The notes under the pieces: model-generated | Told to the model about the DNA's origin: nothing | Databases searched by the model: none | The model's input: the letters and a program-made list of their open reading frames with translations, nothing else | In this document: positions 17,681 through 26,852 of the stretch, in pieces | How the letters are laid out: each line of letters starts with the position of its first letter | How positions within the stretch are numbered: the first letter of the stretch is position 1 | Translations under genes and position numbers: made by a program | From: Pedobacter jejuensis | GTDB lineage: Bacteria; Bacteroidota; Bacteroidia; Sphingobacteriales; Sphingobacteriaceae | Reading direction: 5' to 3' | Assembly (NCBI RefSeq): GCF_003725795.1 | Contig: NZ_RBEE01000044.1 | Coordinates: forward strand, 124,001-188,000 | Length of the DNA stretch: 64,000 bases

Positions 17681-18218
17681 ACAGTGCAAATTCTTTTTTC
17701 AGTTTACTTAAACCACTTGCAATACTTGCATCAAATTGTTTATCGCCCACTTTTAATATAAAGCCACCAATTAGTTTCTCGTTAATTTTCTCTCTAACAA
17801 TAACTTCATTAGCACCTAATTCTCTTTTTACAATTGCAACAATCTGCTCTTTGGCTTCAGCGCTTAACGCTGTTGCTGAAGTTACATGGGCAGTAACAAT
17901 TCCCTTTATTTGATTGTATTGTTGTATAAACTGTTTTGCTACAGCAAATAAAATTGCCGAGCGACCTTTGTTTACCACAATTTTGAAAAAGGCAATGGTT
18001 AACTTACCAACCTTATCAGCAAAAATTCCATTTAATATACCAGTCTTTTTATCTAAAGGTACAATTGGGTTTTTTAATATTGCTTCCAGTTCAGGGGTTT
18101 CATCAACCACTTTCTCAAACAAAACCATATCATTAAAAGATTCGGCTAAACCGTTGTTTTCAACAGCTAAGTCGATTAATGATTTGGCGTATCTGCTTGC
18201 AACTTTAATTTCTGACAT
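17679..18218 (-). CDS. atpH: ATP synthase F1 subunit delta
   Basis: Peripheral stalk subunit (OSCP family) that holds the alpha3beta3 head to the b dimer. The 179 residues start 'MSEIKVASRYAKSLIDLA' and end with 'VREKINEKLIGGFILKVGDKQFDASI' split around residue 150, both typical of delta. It lies between atpF and atpA in the standard order. Confidence 0.96.
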   Translation of the reverse strand: MSEIKVASRYAKSLIDLAVENNGLAESFNDMVLFEKVVDETPELEAILKNPIVPLDKKTGILNGIFADKVGKLTIAFFKIVVNKGRSAILFAVAKQFIQQYNQIKGIVTAHVTSATALSAEAKEQIVAIVKRELGANEVIVREKINEKLIGGFILKVGDKQFDASIASGLSKLKKEFAL

Positions 18219-18225
18219 ATATCTT

Positions 18226-18330
18226 GAGTCGTAAGTTGTAAGTCATAAGTTGTAAGTTTTAGTTGTCGATTAAAAATCTTTCAACTGCACCACACTACTT
18301 AAAACTTAAAACGTAATACTTATAACTTAA
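18226..18330. repeat. Mirrored word repeat between atpF and atpH
   Basis: GTAAGTTGTAAGTCATAAGT-type words (18226-18265) are followed by TTAAAACTTAAAACGTAATACTT-type words (18295-18330). AAGTTTTA in the first block pairs with TAAAACTT in the second. The second block overlaps the atpF stop codon. This is the third such spacer in the operon, with its own word. Confidence 0.75.
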
Positions 18331-18821
18331 TTTAATTCAACGTCTTTTAACAAATTAGCTACTAAAGCTTCTTGCTTGGTTTTATCATCTAATTGAGTAC
18401 GTAAAACACGTTCGGCAATTTCTAATGATAAAGTAGAAACCTGATCTTTAACTTCTGCTAAAGCTGCTTTCTTTTGGTTTTCAATTTCAATCTTAGCTTT
18501 CTCAATTAATTTAGCACCTTCTACCTGAGCTTGTTTTTTAGCTTCGTTTAAGATACCATCTTTTAAGGTTTTAGCTTCCTTTAAAATTTCATCGCGTTCA
18601 GCACGTGCTTGTTGCATCAAATCTTGATTTTGGCTAGTTAAACGAGCCATTTCTTGTTTTGCCAACTCAGCTTTGTTTAATGCTTCATCAATGCTTTGCT
18701 CACGTTCGTGAATAGCACCTAAAATAGGTTTCCATGCAAACTTTCTAAGCAAAATCAATAAGCAGATAAACGCTAATGATGTCCAAAAAACCAATCCTAT
18801 GCTTGGGGTTACTAATTCCAT
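18327..18821 (-). CDS. atpF: ATP synthase F0 subunit b
   Basis: Peripheral stalk. One N-terminal membrane helix (IGLVFWTSLAFICLLILLRKF, residues 8-28) is followed by a long charged coiled coil to residue 164. The length and 'WKPILGAIHEREQSIDEAL' after the helix are family features. It lies between atpE and atpH. Confidence 0.96.
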   Translation of the reverse strand: MELVTPSIGLVFWTSLAFICLLILLRKFAWKPILGAIHEREQSIDEALNKAELAKQEMARLTSQNQDLMQQARAERDEILKEAKTLKDGILNEAKKQAQVEGAKLIEKAKIEIENQKKAALAEVKDQVSTLSLEIAERVLRTQLDDKTKQEALVANLLKDVELN

Positions 18822-18908
18822 TTTATCTAATTTTTAAAAACAATCTTTTTAATAAGGTCGGGTAAATAACCAATCGTTAAATACCCAACCTAATTTCTTC
18901 AGTGATTA

Positions 18909-19121
18909 TTAACCGTTTAAGCCTAATAATGCAACTACTACACCGAATAAAGCAGCACCCTCAATAAGGGCAGCAGCGATAATCATTGCAGTCTGAATTT
19001 TTGATGCAGCCTCTGGTTGACGAGCAATACCTTCCATTGCTTTACCACCTACTTGACCGATACCGATACCTGCACCGATTACTGCTAAACCGGCACCAAT
19101 TGCCGCGATTGAACCTACCAT
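18909..19121 (-). CDS. atpE: ATP synthase F0 subunit c
   Basis: Proteolipid of the rotor ring, 70 residues, two hydrophobic helices joined by the polar loop 'EGIARQPEAASKIQ'. The ion-carrying carboxylate is E54 in 'AALIEGAALFG'. The position six residues before the loop Gly-Lys lysine is Ile, not Gln, and Gly follows E54, so the sodium signature (Gln plus Glu-Ser/Thr) is absent. Proton coupling is inferred. Confidence 0.97.
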   Translation of the reverse strand: MVGSIAAIGAGLAVIGAGIGIGQVGGKAMEGIARQPEAASKIQTAMIIAAALIEGAALFGVVVALLGLNG

Positions 19122-19162
19122 AACTAATTTAATTTATATTAATTGTAAAAAATAGTTTTCTG

Positions 19163-20287
19163 TTAATGATGTTCTTCTACTGCCATACCAATAAACAAGG
19201 CAGTAAGTAATGTAAAAATAAAGGCTTGTAAAAATGCTACTAACAATTCCAATACGTCCATAAACAATACGAATGCGACTGAAACCGGAGCGATAGCCAA
19301 TGTTTCGAAAATAAAGATTAAGGAAATTAAACTTAATACGATAATGTGACCAGCTGTAATGTTCGCAAACAAACGAACCATTAAAGCGAATGGTTTTGAA
19401 ATAATACCAATTAACTCCACAGGAATCATAATTGGATACAACCAAAGTGGTACATCAGGCTTAAAAATGTGCTTCCAATAATATTTGTTACCATTGATAT
19501 TAACAATGATTAAAGTACCTAAAGCCATAACAAAAGTTAAAGCAATATTACCTGTAACGTTTGCTCCTCCAGGAAAAATAGGAATCAAACCAAATAAGTT
19601 ATTAAAAAGTATAAAGAAAAACGTAGTTAACAAATAAGGCATGAATTTCGCATATTTATGCCCGATGTTTGGTTTAGCAATATCATCTCTAACGAAGATT
19701 ACAATCGGTTCAATGAAAGATTGTAATCCTTTTGGTGCTTTACCAACACGTTTTTTGTAAGCCCCAGCAACTGAAATAAATACGATTAAAATAACCGCAA
19801 TCGCAACAAACATCGCAGCTACGTTTTTAGTAATGGAGAAATCTAAGACAGATGCTTCTTCATCAATTTTACCATCGGCACCAACAACTTTAATATGGTC
19901 TTCTTCTAAACGATAAGTATTGTATTTACCAACGTAATCTTGCTCTCCATGATGAAAGTTACCCGAAGAAAAAACTTCTAAACCACCATTTGTATATAAA
20001 ATTACTGGCAAAGGCAATGACGTATGACCCCACAAATGCCACATGTGCGAATCTGCAATGTGTTCCATAATAACTTTAGTAGGCTCGAATTTTTCTTCTC
20101 CGTGCTCCACCGTACCATGTTCTCCAGAAACAGCTTCAGCAGTTTTAGCAACAGCACTATCAACAGGAACAACAGCACTATCAGCTTGAGCGAAAGTATC
20201 AATCTTGATAGATAAAAACGCGATTAAAAGCGTAAAAACAACAATTACCTTCTTAACTTTAGATACTAAAACTTGGTTACAATCCAT
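19163..20287 (-). CDS. atpB: ATP synthase F0 subunit a
   Basis: Membrane stator carrying the proton half-channels. The essential arginine is in 'ALMVRLFANITAGH', and the protein ends with helices over the last 100 residues. At 374 residues it is longer than the E. coli protein because of an N-terminal signal-like segment (VIVVFTLLIAFLSIKIDTFAQ) and about 110 extracytoplasmic residues rich in His, Glu and Asp. This extension is usual in Bacteroidota. Confidence 0.97.
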   Translation of the reverse strand: MDCNQVLVSKVKKVIVVFTLLIAFLSIKIDTFAQADSAVVPVDSAVAKTAEAVSGEHGTVEHGEEKFEPTKVIMEHIADSHMWHLWGHTSLPLPVILYTNGGLEVFSSGNFHHGEQDYVGKYNTYRLEEDHIKVVGADGKIDEEASVLDFSITKNVAAMFVAIAVILIVFISVAGAYKKRVGKAPKGLQSFIEPIVIFVRDDIAKPNIGHKYAKFMPYLLTTFFFILFNNLFGLIPIFPGGANVTGNIALTFVMALGTLIIVNINGNKYYWKHIFKPDVPLWLYPIMIPVELIGIISKPFALMVRLFANITAGHIIVLSLISLIFIFETLAIAPVSVAFVLFMDVLELLVAFLQAFIFTLLTALFIGMAVEEHH

Positions 20288-20301
20288 TTATTGGCAGATT
20301 T

Positions 20302-20691
20302 TTACTTTAAATTTTGGTGGCGCAAGTTACGTAACAGACAGTATATTTCAAAGACTGAAAACAATAAATATAAAGAAAAAAAATTTAGGAGAAATAGAAC
20401 CCCAATTCCCTTGCCTTTTATACTGTAAATCAATACAAAAGCCATACAAAAAATCATCTTCACGGCAATCGATCCCATAATTGCCATTATACCCACTTCA
20501 GGATCTCTTTTTACACCAATGTCTACAAGTAAATAAGCGATAAAAGTAATGCCCGCCAGAAAACCAAACATTAACCAGAAGTTAGGTACGAATAAATCAG
20601 AACCCGGAAAAATGGAAGGCAAAATAGCTACCAATCCGATTAAAACACCGATGAAAATAAAATAGATACTTGTAAATTTGGTTAGCGACAA
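20302..20691 (-). CDS. AtpI-like membrane protein of the ATP synthase operon
   Basis: 129 residues with four hydrophobic segments. Position directly upstream of atpB (14 bp) and size suggest a counterpart of AtpI/UncI, which aids c-ring assembly or magnesium supply; sequence identity is too weak to be sure. No ATG is available near the 5' end, and TTG 20691 (giving MSLTKFTSIYF) is the most likely start. Charged residues are few, with 'LVDIGVKRDPEVG' forming the only long polar loop. Confidence 0.7.
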   Translation of the reverse strand: MSLTKFTSIYFIFIGVLIGLVAILPSIFPGSDLFVPNFWLMFGFLAGITFIAYLLVDIGVKRDPEVGIMAIMGSIAVKMIFCMAFVLIYSIKGKGIGVLFLLNFFSLYLLFSVFEIYCLLRNLRHQNLK

Positions 20692-20796
20692 TGGATAATT
20701 TCTTTACGAATAAAAACTTTTACAAAGATAGGATTTTAGCATCAAGTAATTAGTGTAGAATAGAATTAATGTGAGGTTGGTTAGTTAGGTGTATTC

Positions 20797-20822
20797 ACTG
20801 AAAACTGCCAACTGAAAACTTA
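20797..20822. repeat. Short tandem word repeat after atpZ-like gene
   Basis: ACTGAAAACTGCC then ACTGAAAACTTA: two copies of ACTGAAAACT, ending in the stop codon of the gene at 20820. It belongs to the word-repeat family, though I see no mirrored arm here. Confidence 0.5.
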
Positions 20823-21044
20823 CGGCTTAGTTGCCTGCCGAATGGCTAGATATAATGCTATTCCAACGCCAACTAAAGCAAATAAAGCTGTTATAATATT
20901 TGTTTTACTATTTCTATGCTCATCAATTTTATAACCAATAAAAGTTAATAAGCCGATTGTTGCAATCATTTGGAAACCAATTGCAGAGTATTTTGCAGCC
21001 GCGTTCACTTTTTTAGTTGGTATTTCATCTTTAGGTTTTTCCAT
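20820..21044 (-). CDS. AtpZ/AtpI-family protein
   Basis: 74 residues with two membrane helices (FQMIATIGLLTFIGYKI and NIITALFALVGVGIALYLAI), a polar N-terminus and no signal peptide. This is the AtpZ/AtpI family, which opens many atp operons and is linked to magnesium/calcium transport or c-ring assembly. I use ATG 21044 (MEKPKDEIPTKK); a TTG at 21056 would only add four residues. It is the first gene of the atp cluster and diverges from porW. Confidence 0.85.
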   Translation of the reverse strand: MEKPKDEIPTKKVNAAAKYSAIGFQMIATIGLLTFIGYKIDEHRNSKTNIITALFALVGVGIALYLAIRQATKP

Positions 21045-21155
21045 TATTAAATACAATAATTAAGTTAACTTTGAATAATAAACTTGTTGCCGAATAAAAT
21101 AATTTTGCTTACATTTTGTTAATTGTATATATCCACCAAAAGCGATTTATTATAC

Positions 21156-23927
21156 TTGAAAAAATTTATAACCAAAACCTTATCTCCCTTCCTCTTCTTT
21201 TTTAGCTTATTCTTTATTTATGGCTGCGTGGCTAATAAAGATACAGCCATTGACCGTAAGATGCAAAACTTAACGGCTAGGTATAACTATATCTATAACT
21301 CAAATGTTTTATTAACTGAATATAATGAAGCACAATTGCAAGTTTACCCGGATAATTACGAGAAAATTTTGCCTGTATATCTCGATCCAGAGCCTCAAAT
21401 AAACCTAACTTTAACACCAAGTGCAGCCAACAAACCTTTAGATGATGTAATATTTAAAGGCCAGGCAATTATCAACGAAAAAAGTTTTAGCAACTACATT
21501 GATGATGCTTATATGCTTTTGGGCGAAGCCAATTATTTAAAGGGAAACTATTTTATCGCATCAGAATATTTTGATTATACCGCTAAAACGTATAGCAATA
21601 ATTTAAAAACATTCATCATGGCAATGAACTGGAAAGCCCGAAGCCAGATGGAATTAAATAATATGGCGTACGCAGATAAAATTTTAGATACCATGCTGCG
21701 TGCTGTAGATCAGTTAAAAAAAGATTTACCAGAGCCATTGGCCACGACGGCTCAAATGCGTATTTATCAAAAAAGAAATAAAGAGGCAATTTTATTGCTA
21801 GAAAGTGCAATCAGAACTGCTGATGAAAAACAATTGAGAATTCGCTGGCAATATATATTAGCCCAATTACAGGAGAAGGAAAATGATTTGCAAAATGCAT
21901 TCATTAATTACACCAAAGTAGAAAACAGTAATGCTCCTTTCGAAATGTATTTCCACGCAAATTTGCAGCGAATAAAAGTTCGTGCTTTAATAAGTGGATA
22001 TAAAGTGGATGAGGATAAAGCGCTACTGGCCCTACTGAAAGATGATAAAAACTTTGATTATACGGACCAGATTTACTACCAGGTTGGCGAGCTTTTTTCT
22101 AGAGAAGGCAATTTTGTTAAAGCAGAAGATAATTATCAAAAGTCTGTTTTGAATAGCACAAAAAATCAAACTCAAAAAGCCCTTTCGTATTTAAGAATTG
22201 CCGATTTAAACTTTAAAGAGTTTAAGAATTATATTAAGGCTAAATTATATTATGATAGTACGGTAATGATTTTACCAAAAACTTTTCCTGATTATGATAA
22301 CATTGCTAAGAAAGCAAACAATCTTCAATATTTATCAGATAGATACACGATAATTTCGAGGGAAGATACCTTACAGGTTTTTGCCAAACTACCTGAAAGT
22401 GAACGCGAAGCTAAAATAAAAGAATATTTAAGACCAAAAGTTGAGGTTGCAACTGTTTCTAGTATAAGTAATCTTTCTTTAAACGACCCAACTTTTCCGA
22501 ATCAAACTTTAAATGCTAATCCATCAACTGGAAATGGAAATACATTTTATTTTAACAACAATGCGGCAATAAGCAATGGATATGCAGATTTCAAAAAGCG
22601 TTGGGGTAACCGACAATTAGAAGATAACTGGAGACAAAGTGTTCGAACCTCGGCACAAGAAAATAACCAAATCTTAGCTGGTGGTAATGTTGCAACAGGT
22701 ATTTCTTCAGTAAATGATCCAAGCTCACAGTCATCTGCAGGGCAAACTTCTGTTGAAAAACAATATTTGGATTCTTTACCCGTAACACCTGCATTATTAG
22801 CATCATCAAACCAAAAAATTATTGAAGCTTATTTTGAAATTGCAAGTTTTTATCAGCAAGAATTAAACGATAAAGATGAAGCAATTAAAGTTTATCTAGA
22901 GTTATTAAGGCGATTCCCGGAAAACAATCACCTTGCCGCGATTTATTATAGTTTGTATTTAAATTATAAAGGCAGCGAAGAAGGCAAAGCCAACGAATAC
23001 CGCCAATTGGTTTTAACTAAATTTCCTGAATCCAATTTTGCTAAAACCATCCTCGATCCATCCTATTCAACCCGACAAAATGATTTAAGTAACCTGATAA
23101 ATGCGAACTATAACCGCACTTTTGATGCTTACGCGAAAAAAGACTATCGAAGCGTTATTAATCAATCTAATGAAAACGTTAAATCTTATCCAAACAGTGA
23201 CTTAGCGCCGCAATATGCTTATTTGAAAGCGATTGCAGTTGGACGAACATCGAAAGTTGATGCACTTTTGACGGAATTTAATTTGATTACGCTACTCTAT
23301 CCGAATGATTTAATTGTTGTTCCATTGGTTAAAGACCATCTAAAATACATCAATGCCAATCTCGAAGAGTTTAAGCAAAGACCAGTCGCTTTGATAGATT
23401 TTGATGCCAATGAGCCAAGGTTTGTTAGTCAGGCAGCACCTGTAGATGCTAAGCCCAAGCCAATTGAAAATATAAATGCAGCCGCTGTTGAATTACCAAA
23501 GGCAGAAGTGGCTAAAGTTGAAGAAAAACCAACGGAAACAAAAACAGAAAATGTTAAACCTGCAAGCATATTTAGTGCAGCTACATCAAATACTTATTAT
23601 TACGTGATAGATGTTGCAGATGCTTCCTTAACTTTGAGCTCTTCCAGATTTGGAATCGGACAATTTAATCGCGGAAATTACCCTGATAACGATTTGGCTC
23701 ATAAATTGGTAGAGTTAGATGATGATCAACTAATCTACGTAACGAGTTTTGTTGATTTAGAAGATGCAAAAATATACGAAGCGAGTATTAATGGCCAATT
23801 AAAAAACATAATGAAAGTGCCTGCAACAAAATATAAAAGCTTCATTATCAGTAAAGAAAATTTCGAAAAACTATCAGATAGGAATCGTATAAACGAATAT
23901 TTGGAGTTTTACAAAAACAATTATTAA
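21156..23927 (+). CDS. porW: Type IX secretion system lipoprotein PorW/SprE
   Basis: PorW (SprE in gliding flavobacteria) is a TPR-rich outer-membrane-associated lipoprotein needed for type IX secretion; it links the GldKN ring to the translocon. I prefer TTG 21156: it gives MKKFITKTLSPFLFFFSLFFIYGC, a clean lipoprotein signal with lipobox YGC, for 923 residues. TTG 21123 would add eleven polar residues, and no ATG occurs before the mature part. After the cysteine, 'DTAIDRKMQNLTARYNYIYNS' (split) is the family start, followed by helical repeats to about residue 390 and again at 550-720. TAACTTTG at 21066-21073 and TAATTTTG at 21100-21107 are candidate -7 boxes. PBP1A follows after 1 bp. Confidence 0.88.
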   Translation: MKKFITKTLSPFLFFFSLFFIYGCVANKDTAIDRKMQNLTARYNYIYNSNVLLTEYNEAQLQVYPDNYEKILPVYLDPEPQINLTLTPSAANKPLDDVIFKGQAIINEKSFSNYIDDAYMLLGEANYLKGNYFIASEYFDYTAKTYSNNLKTFIMAMNWKARSQMELNNMAYADKILDTMLRAVDQLKKDLPEPLATTAQMRIYQKRNKEAILLLESAIRTADEKQLRIRWQYILAQLQEKENDLQNAFINYTKVENSNAPFEMYFHANLQRIKVRALISGYKVDEDKALLALLKDDKNFDYTDQIYYQVGELFSREGNFVKAEDNYQKSVLNSTKNQTQKALSYLRIADLNFKEFKNYIKAKLYYDSTVMILPKTFPDYDNIAKKANNLQYLSDRYTIISREDTLQVFAKLPESEREAKIKEYLRPKVEVATVSSISNLSLNDPTFPNQTLNANPSTGNGNTFYFNNNAAISNGYADFKKRWGNRQLEDNWRQSVRTSAQENNQILAGGNVATGISSVNDPSSQSSAGQTSVEKQYLDSLPVTPALLASSNQKIIEAYFEIASFYQQELNDKDEAIKVYLELLRRFPENNHLAAIYYSLYLNYKGSEEGKANEYRQLVLTKFPESNFAKTILDPSYSTRQNDLSNLINANYNRTFDAYAKKDYRSVINQSNENVKSYPNSDLAPQYAYLKAIAVGRTSKVDALLTEFNLITLLYPNDLIVVPLVKDHLKYINANLEEFKQRPVALIDFDANEPRFVSQAAPVDAKPKPIENINAAAVELPKAEVAKVEEKPTETKTENVKPASIFSAATSNTYYYVIDVADASLTLSSSRFGIGQFNRGNYPDNDLAHKLVELDDDQLIYVTSFVDLEDAKIYEASINGQLKNIMKVPATKYKSFIISKENFEKLSDRNRINEYLEFYKNNY

Positions 23928-23928
23928 A

Positions 23929-26151
23929 ATGAATAAACCCCTATCCGAAGCCGACGTTAAAAGATATAATCTCCGAATTTGGAAAATTGTAATCGGCGGA
24001 ATTGCACTTTTTGCCATATTTATTTCTATGATGGGTTTTGGGCTTTTCGGTAGCCTACCATCTTTCAGAGATATTGAACACCCTAAAAGTAACCAGGCAT
24101 CTGAAATTATGGCAGATGATGGTAGAACACTTGGAACATACTTCGTTCAAAACCGTTCAAACGTTACTTACAAAGAAATTTCTCCTAATGTAATAAACGG
24201 ATTAATCGCTACTGAAGATACTCGTTTTAAAGATCATTCAGGAATTGATTTCCAACGAACATTTACCATTATTGGTTACAATTTAATTGGCAAAAAACAA
24301 GGTGGTAGTACCATTACACAGCAATTGGCGCTAAATTTATTCTCTGAAGAGGGCAGACAACGCAATTTTTTTAAACGTGTAATGCAAAAATTTAAAGAGT
24401 GGGTTGTTGCAGTAAAACTCGAACGAAATTATACCAAAGAAGAGATTATCACCATGTATTTAAATACGGTAGATTTTGGTAATCAGGCTTATGGAATTAA
24501 ATCGGCAGCACGTGTTTATTTTAATACTACACCAGATAAATTAACAGTACCACAGGCGGCTACTTTGGTTGGAATGCAAAAAGGGATTACCATGTATTCG
24601 CCAACACGAAACCCTGAACGTTCTAAAGAAAGACGTAATACGGTTATGGCTATGATGGTAAAATCCGATTTTTTATCGCAACAACAGTTTGATGAAGAAA
24701 AAGAAACTCCACTTAACTTACACTTTAATGCGGCCACAGTAAACGATGGTATTGCTCCTTATTTTAGGTCAGTTTTAAAGAACGATATAAAATCGATATT
24801 TGAAGAACAAGGAATTTTGAAACCTGATGGAACACCTTACGATTTAGATAGAGATGGCTTAAAAATTTACACCACCTTAAATTATGAAATGCAAGAATAT
24901 GCAGAAGAAGCTCAAAAAGAGTACATGCGCATTTTGCAGGCTCAGTTTATAAAAAGCTGGAAGGGTAGAAATCCATTTAAAGACAAAGCTTTACAAATTG
25001 AACAAGGCGTAAAACGATCTGACAGATATAAATCATTAAAATTAGAAGGAAAAACCGACGAGGAAATAAAAACCAATTTCAATACACCTACTGATTTAAC
25101 CATTTTTACATGGAAAGGCAATGTGGATACCACCATGAAACCAATCGATTCGGTTCGGTATTATAAAATGCTTTTGCGCAATGCCATGATGACGATGGAC
25201 CCGACCAATGGCTACGTAAAAGCTTGGGTTGGTGGCATCAATTACGAACATTTTAAATACGATCAGGTAAAAATGGGAACTCGGCAGGTAGGTTCAACAG
25301 CTAAACCATTTACATATGCTGTTGCTGTAGAAAATGGATTTTCACCTTGCTTAACTGTACCAAATGTACCTGTAACCATAGAAGGTTATGGCGATCCATA
25401 CACACCTAAATCATCTGGCCAACCTTTAGCAGGTTCAATTACTTTACAAAAAGCACTGGCATATTCTCAAAATTATGTTACGGCTTACTTAATGAAACAG
25501 GTTGGACCAGTAGCAGTAGCCAATTTAGCCACTAAAATGGGCATAGCCAATGTTCCGGCCTATCCATCCATCTGTCTTGGTTCTTTTGATGCCTCTGTTT
25601 ATAATATGGTTGGTGCTTATGGTGCTTTTGCAAATAAAGGCATTTATACCAAGCCTATTTACCTTTTAAGGATTGAAGATAAAAATGGAGTGGTACTATT
25701 TTCTCAAAAACCAATACCAAAACCAATCATGAGCGAAGAAGTTGCTTATGTAATGACAAGAATGTTAAAAGGCGTAGTTACAAATGGCACAGGTTCTCGA
25801 TTAAACTACAAATACCATATAAATGCACCTATTGGAGGAAAAACCGGTACAACGCAAAACAACTCCGATGGTTGGTTTATGGCAGTTACCCCACAACTGG
25901 TAACAGGAATTTGGACAGGCTGTGAAGACCGTGCTTTTCACTTCTTAAGTACGAATCAAGGTGAGGGTGCAAATACTGCACTACCTATTTTTGCTGGTTT
26001 TATAAAAAGAGTTTATGCAAATCCGAAACTAAAGATTAGTCATGCTGATTTTGAAGCACCAAAATCTGGAGTTTCCATTGTGTTTGATTGTAATCAATAC
26101 CAGAAATTAGAAGAAGGCCCGACAGAATTAGATGAGAAACTAGGTTTTTAA
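23929..26151 (+). CDS. Bifunctional penicillin-binding protein 1A
   Basis: Peptidoglycan glycosyltransferase-transpeptidase anchored in the inner membrane (helix at about 18-40). The glycosyltransferase motif EDTRFKDHSG has E96; GGSTITQQLALNL follows at 125-137. Transpeptidase motifs are S456-T-A-K459, S513-Q-N and K638-T-G. The 740 residues are within the class A range. It starts 1 bp after the porW stop, so both are probably co-transcribed. Confidence 0.96.
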   Translation: MNKPLSEADVKRYNLRIWKIVIGGIALFAIFISMMGFGLFGSLPSFRDIEHPKSNQASEIMADDGRTLGTYFVQNRSNVTYKEISPNVINGLIATEDTRFKDHSGIDFQRTFTIIGYNLIGKKQGGSTITQQLALNLFSEEGRQRNFFKRVMQKFKEWVVAVKLERNYTKEEIITMYLNTVDFGNQAYGIKSAARVYFNTTPDKLTVPQAATLVGMQKGITMYSPTRNPERSKERRNTVMAMMVKSDFLSQQQFDEEKETPLNLHFNAATVNDGIAPYFRSVLKNDIKSIFEEQGILKPDGTPYDLDRDGLKIYTTLNYEMQEYAEEAQKEYMRILQAQFIKSWKGRNPFKDKALQIEQGVKRSDRYKSLKLEGKTDEEIKTNFNTPTDLTIFTWKGNVDTTMKPIDSVRYYKMLLRNAMMTMDPTNGYVKAWVGGINYEHFKYDQVKMGTRQVGSTAKPFTYAVAVENGFSPCLTVPNVPVTIEGYGDPYTPKSSGQPLAGSITLQKALAYSQNYVTAYLMKQVGPVAVANLATKMGIANVPAYPSICLGSFDASVYNMVGAYGAFANKGIYTKPIYLLRIEDKNGVVLFSQKPIPKPIMSEEVAYVMTRMLKGVVTNGTGSRLNYKYHINAPIGGKTGTTQNNSDGWFMAVTPQLVTGIWTGCEDRAFHFLSTNQGEGANTALPIFAGFIKRVYANPKLKISHADFEAPKSGVSIVFDCNQYQKLEEGPTELDEKLGF

Positions 26152-26170
26152 GTAATTAGTGCTGCCTTAA

Positions 26171-26205
26171 TTTGCCCTGATTATAAAAGATATATGTTAA
26201 ATTTG
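26171..26205 (+). promoter_or_regulatory. Promoter of the VapBC-like module
   Basis: TTTG at 26171-26174 and TAAATTTG at 26198-26205 match both elements of the Bacteroidota promoter with a 23-nt spacer. The expected start of transcription is about 26209, 13 nt before the antitoxin ATG. Confidence 0.6.
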
Positions 26206-26221
26206 TGGTAAATTGAAATAT

Positions 26222-26452
26222 ATGAAAGTTACATTAGAAATTACCGACTTTGAAGAGATGGAAAAATTTCTTTCCTTATTTCGAACTATGAAATTAGAAA
26301 ACATTAAAATTATTTCCTCAAAAGAGGATTTTGAACCTGAAATAGTTAAAGGTAACAAATCACTCAATCCAAAAGAACTTTTTGGTATTTGGAAGGATAC
26401 ACCAAGAAATATAGAAGATATTAGAGCAAAATCTTGGCATCGTAATAAATAA
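26222..26452 (+). CDS. Putative antitoxin of a PIN-toxin pair
   Basis: 76 residues from ATG 26222, preceded by a good promoter. The N-terminus MKVTLEITDFEEMEKFLSLF looks like a short beta strand then helix, and the C-terminal half (NPKELFGIWKDTPRNIEDI) resembles the toxin-neutralising tails of VapB-like antitoxins. I cannot name a family. The PIN gene begins 2 bp after the stop codon, which is the main argument for an antitoxin. Confidence 0.7.
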   Translation: MKVTLEITDFEEMEKFLSLFRTMKLENIKIISSKEDFEPEIVKGNKSLNPKELFGIWKDTPRNIEDIRAKSWHRNK

Positions 26453-26454
26453 AT

Positions 26455-26823
26455 ATGATTTTATGCGATACCAATATTTTAATACACGCCTTTAATGGCA
26501 ATATTTCTACTATTGAAGCATTAGAAGATATTGGCTTTGAAAATATTGTGCTCTCATCAGTCACCACAATGGAATTACTGCAAGGCATGGGAAATAAAAT
26601 AGAGTTGGCTCAAATGAAGAAAAAGATTAAATATTATGATATTATTCATTTCGACATCAACATATCACAAAAATCAATAGAACTAATCGAAAGGTTTAAG
26701 CTAAGTCATCACCTTCAGATTCCAGACGCAATTATTGGAGCGACAGCAATTGTAAATAGAATAGAACTATCTACTTACAATAAAAAAGATTTCGATTTCA
26801 TGCCAAACATCATTCTTTATTAA
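26455..26823 (+). CDS. PIN-domain toxin, VapC-like
   Basis: Predicted metal-dependent endoribonuclease of 122 residues. The PIN acids are D5 (MILCDTNILI), E40 (VTTMELLQG), D91 (IPDAIIGATA) and D112 or D114 (NKKDFDF). 'DTNILIHAF' and 'DAIIGATAI' are typical of VapC, which in studied cases cuts tRNA or rRNA. It forms a two-gene module with the preceding antitoxin, inserted between PBP1A and uvrC. Confidence 0.85.
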   Translation: MILCDTNILIHAFNGNISTIEALEDIGFENIVLSSVTTMELLQGMGNKIELAQMKKKIKYYDIIHFDINISQKSIELIERFKLSHHLQIPDAIIGATAIVNRIELSTYNKKDFDFMPNIILY

Positions 26824-26852
26824 TCACCACACCCTTTGCTCCTTAACTTTAC

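Noticed and set aside
18909..19121. Possible sodium-type c subunit because of Q23 in AtpE
   Set aside because: Q23 is four residues before the loop lysine, not six as in sodium-binding rings, and Gly follows E54, so the sodium site is absent.
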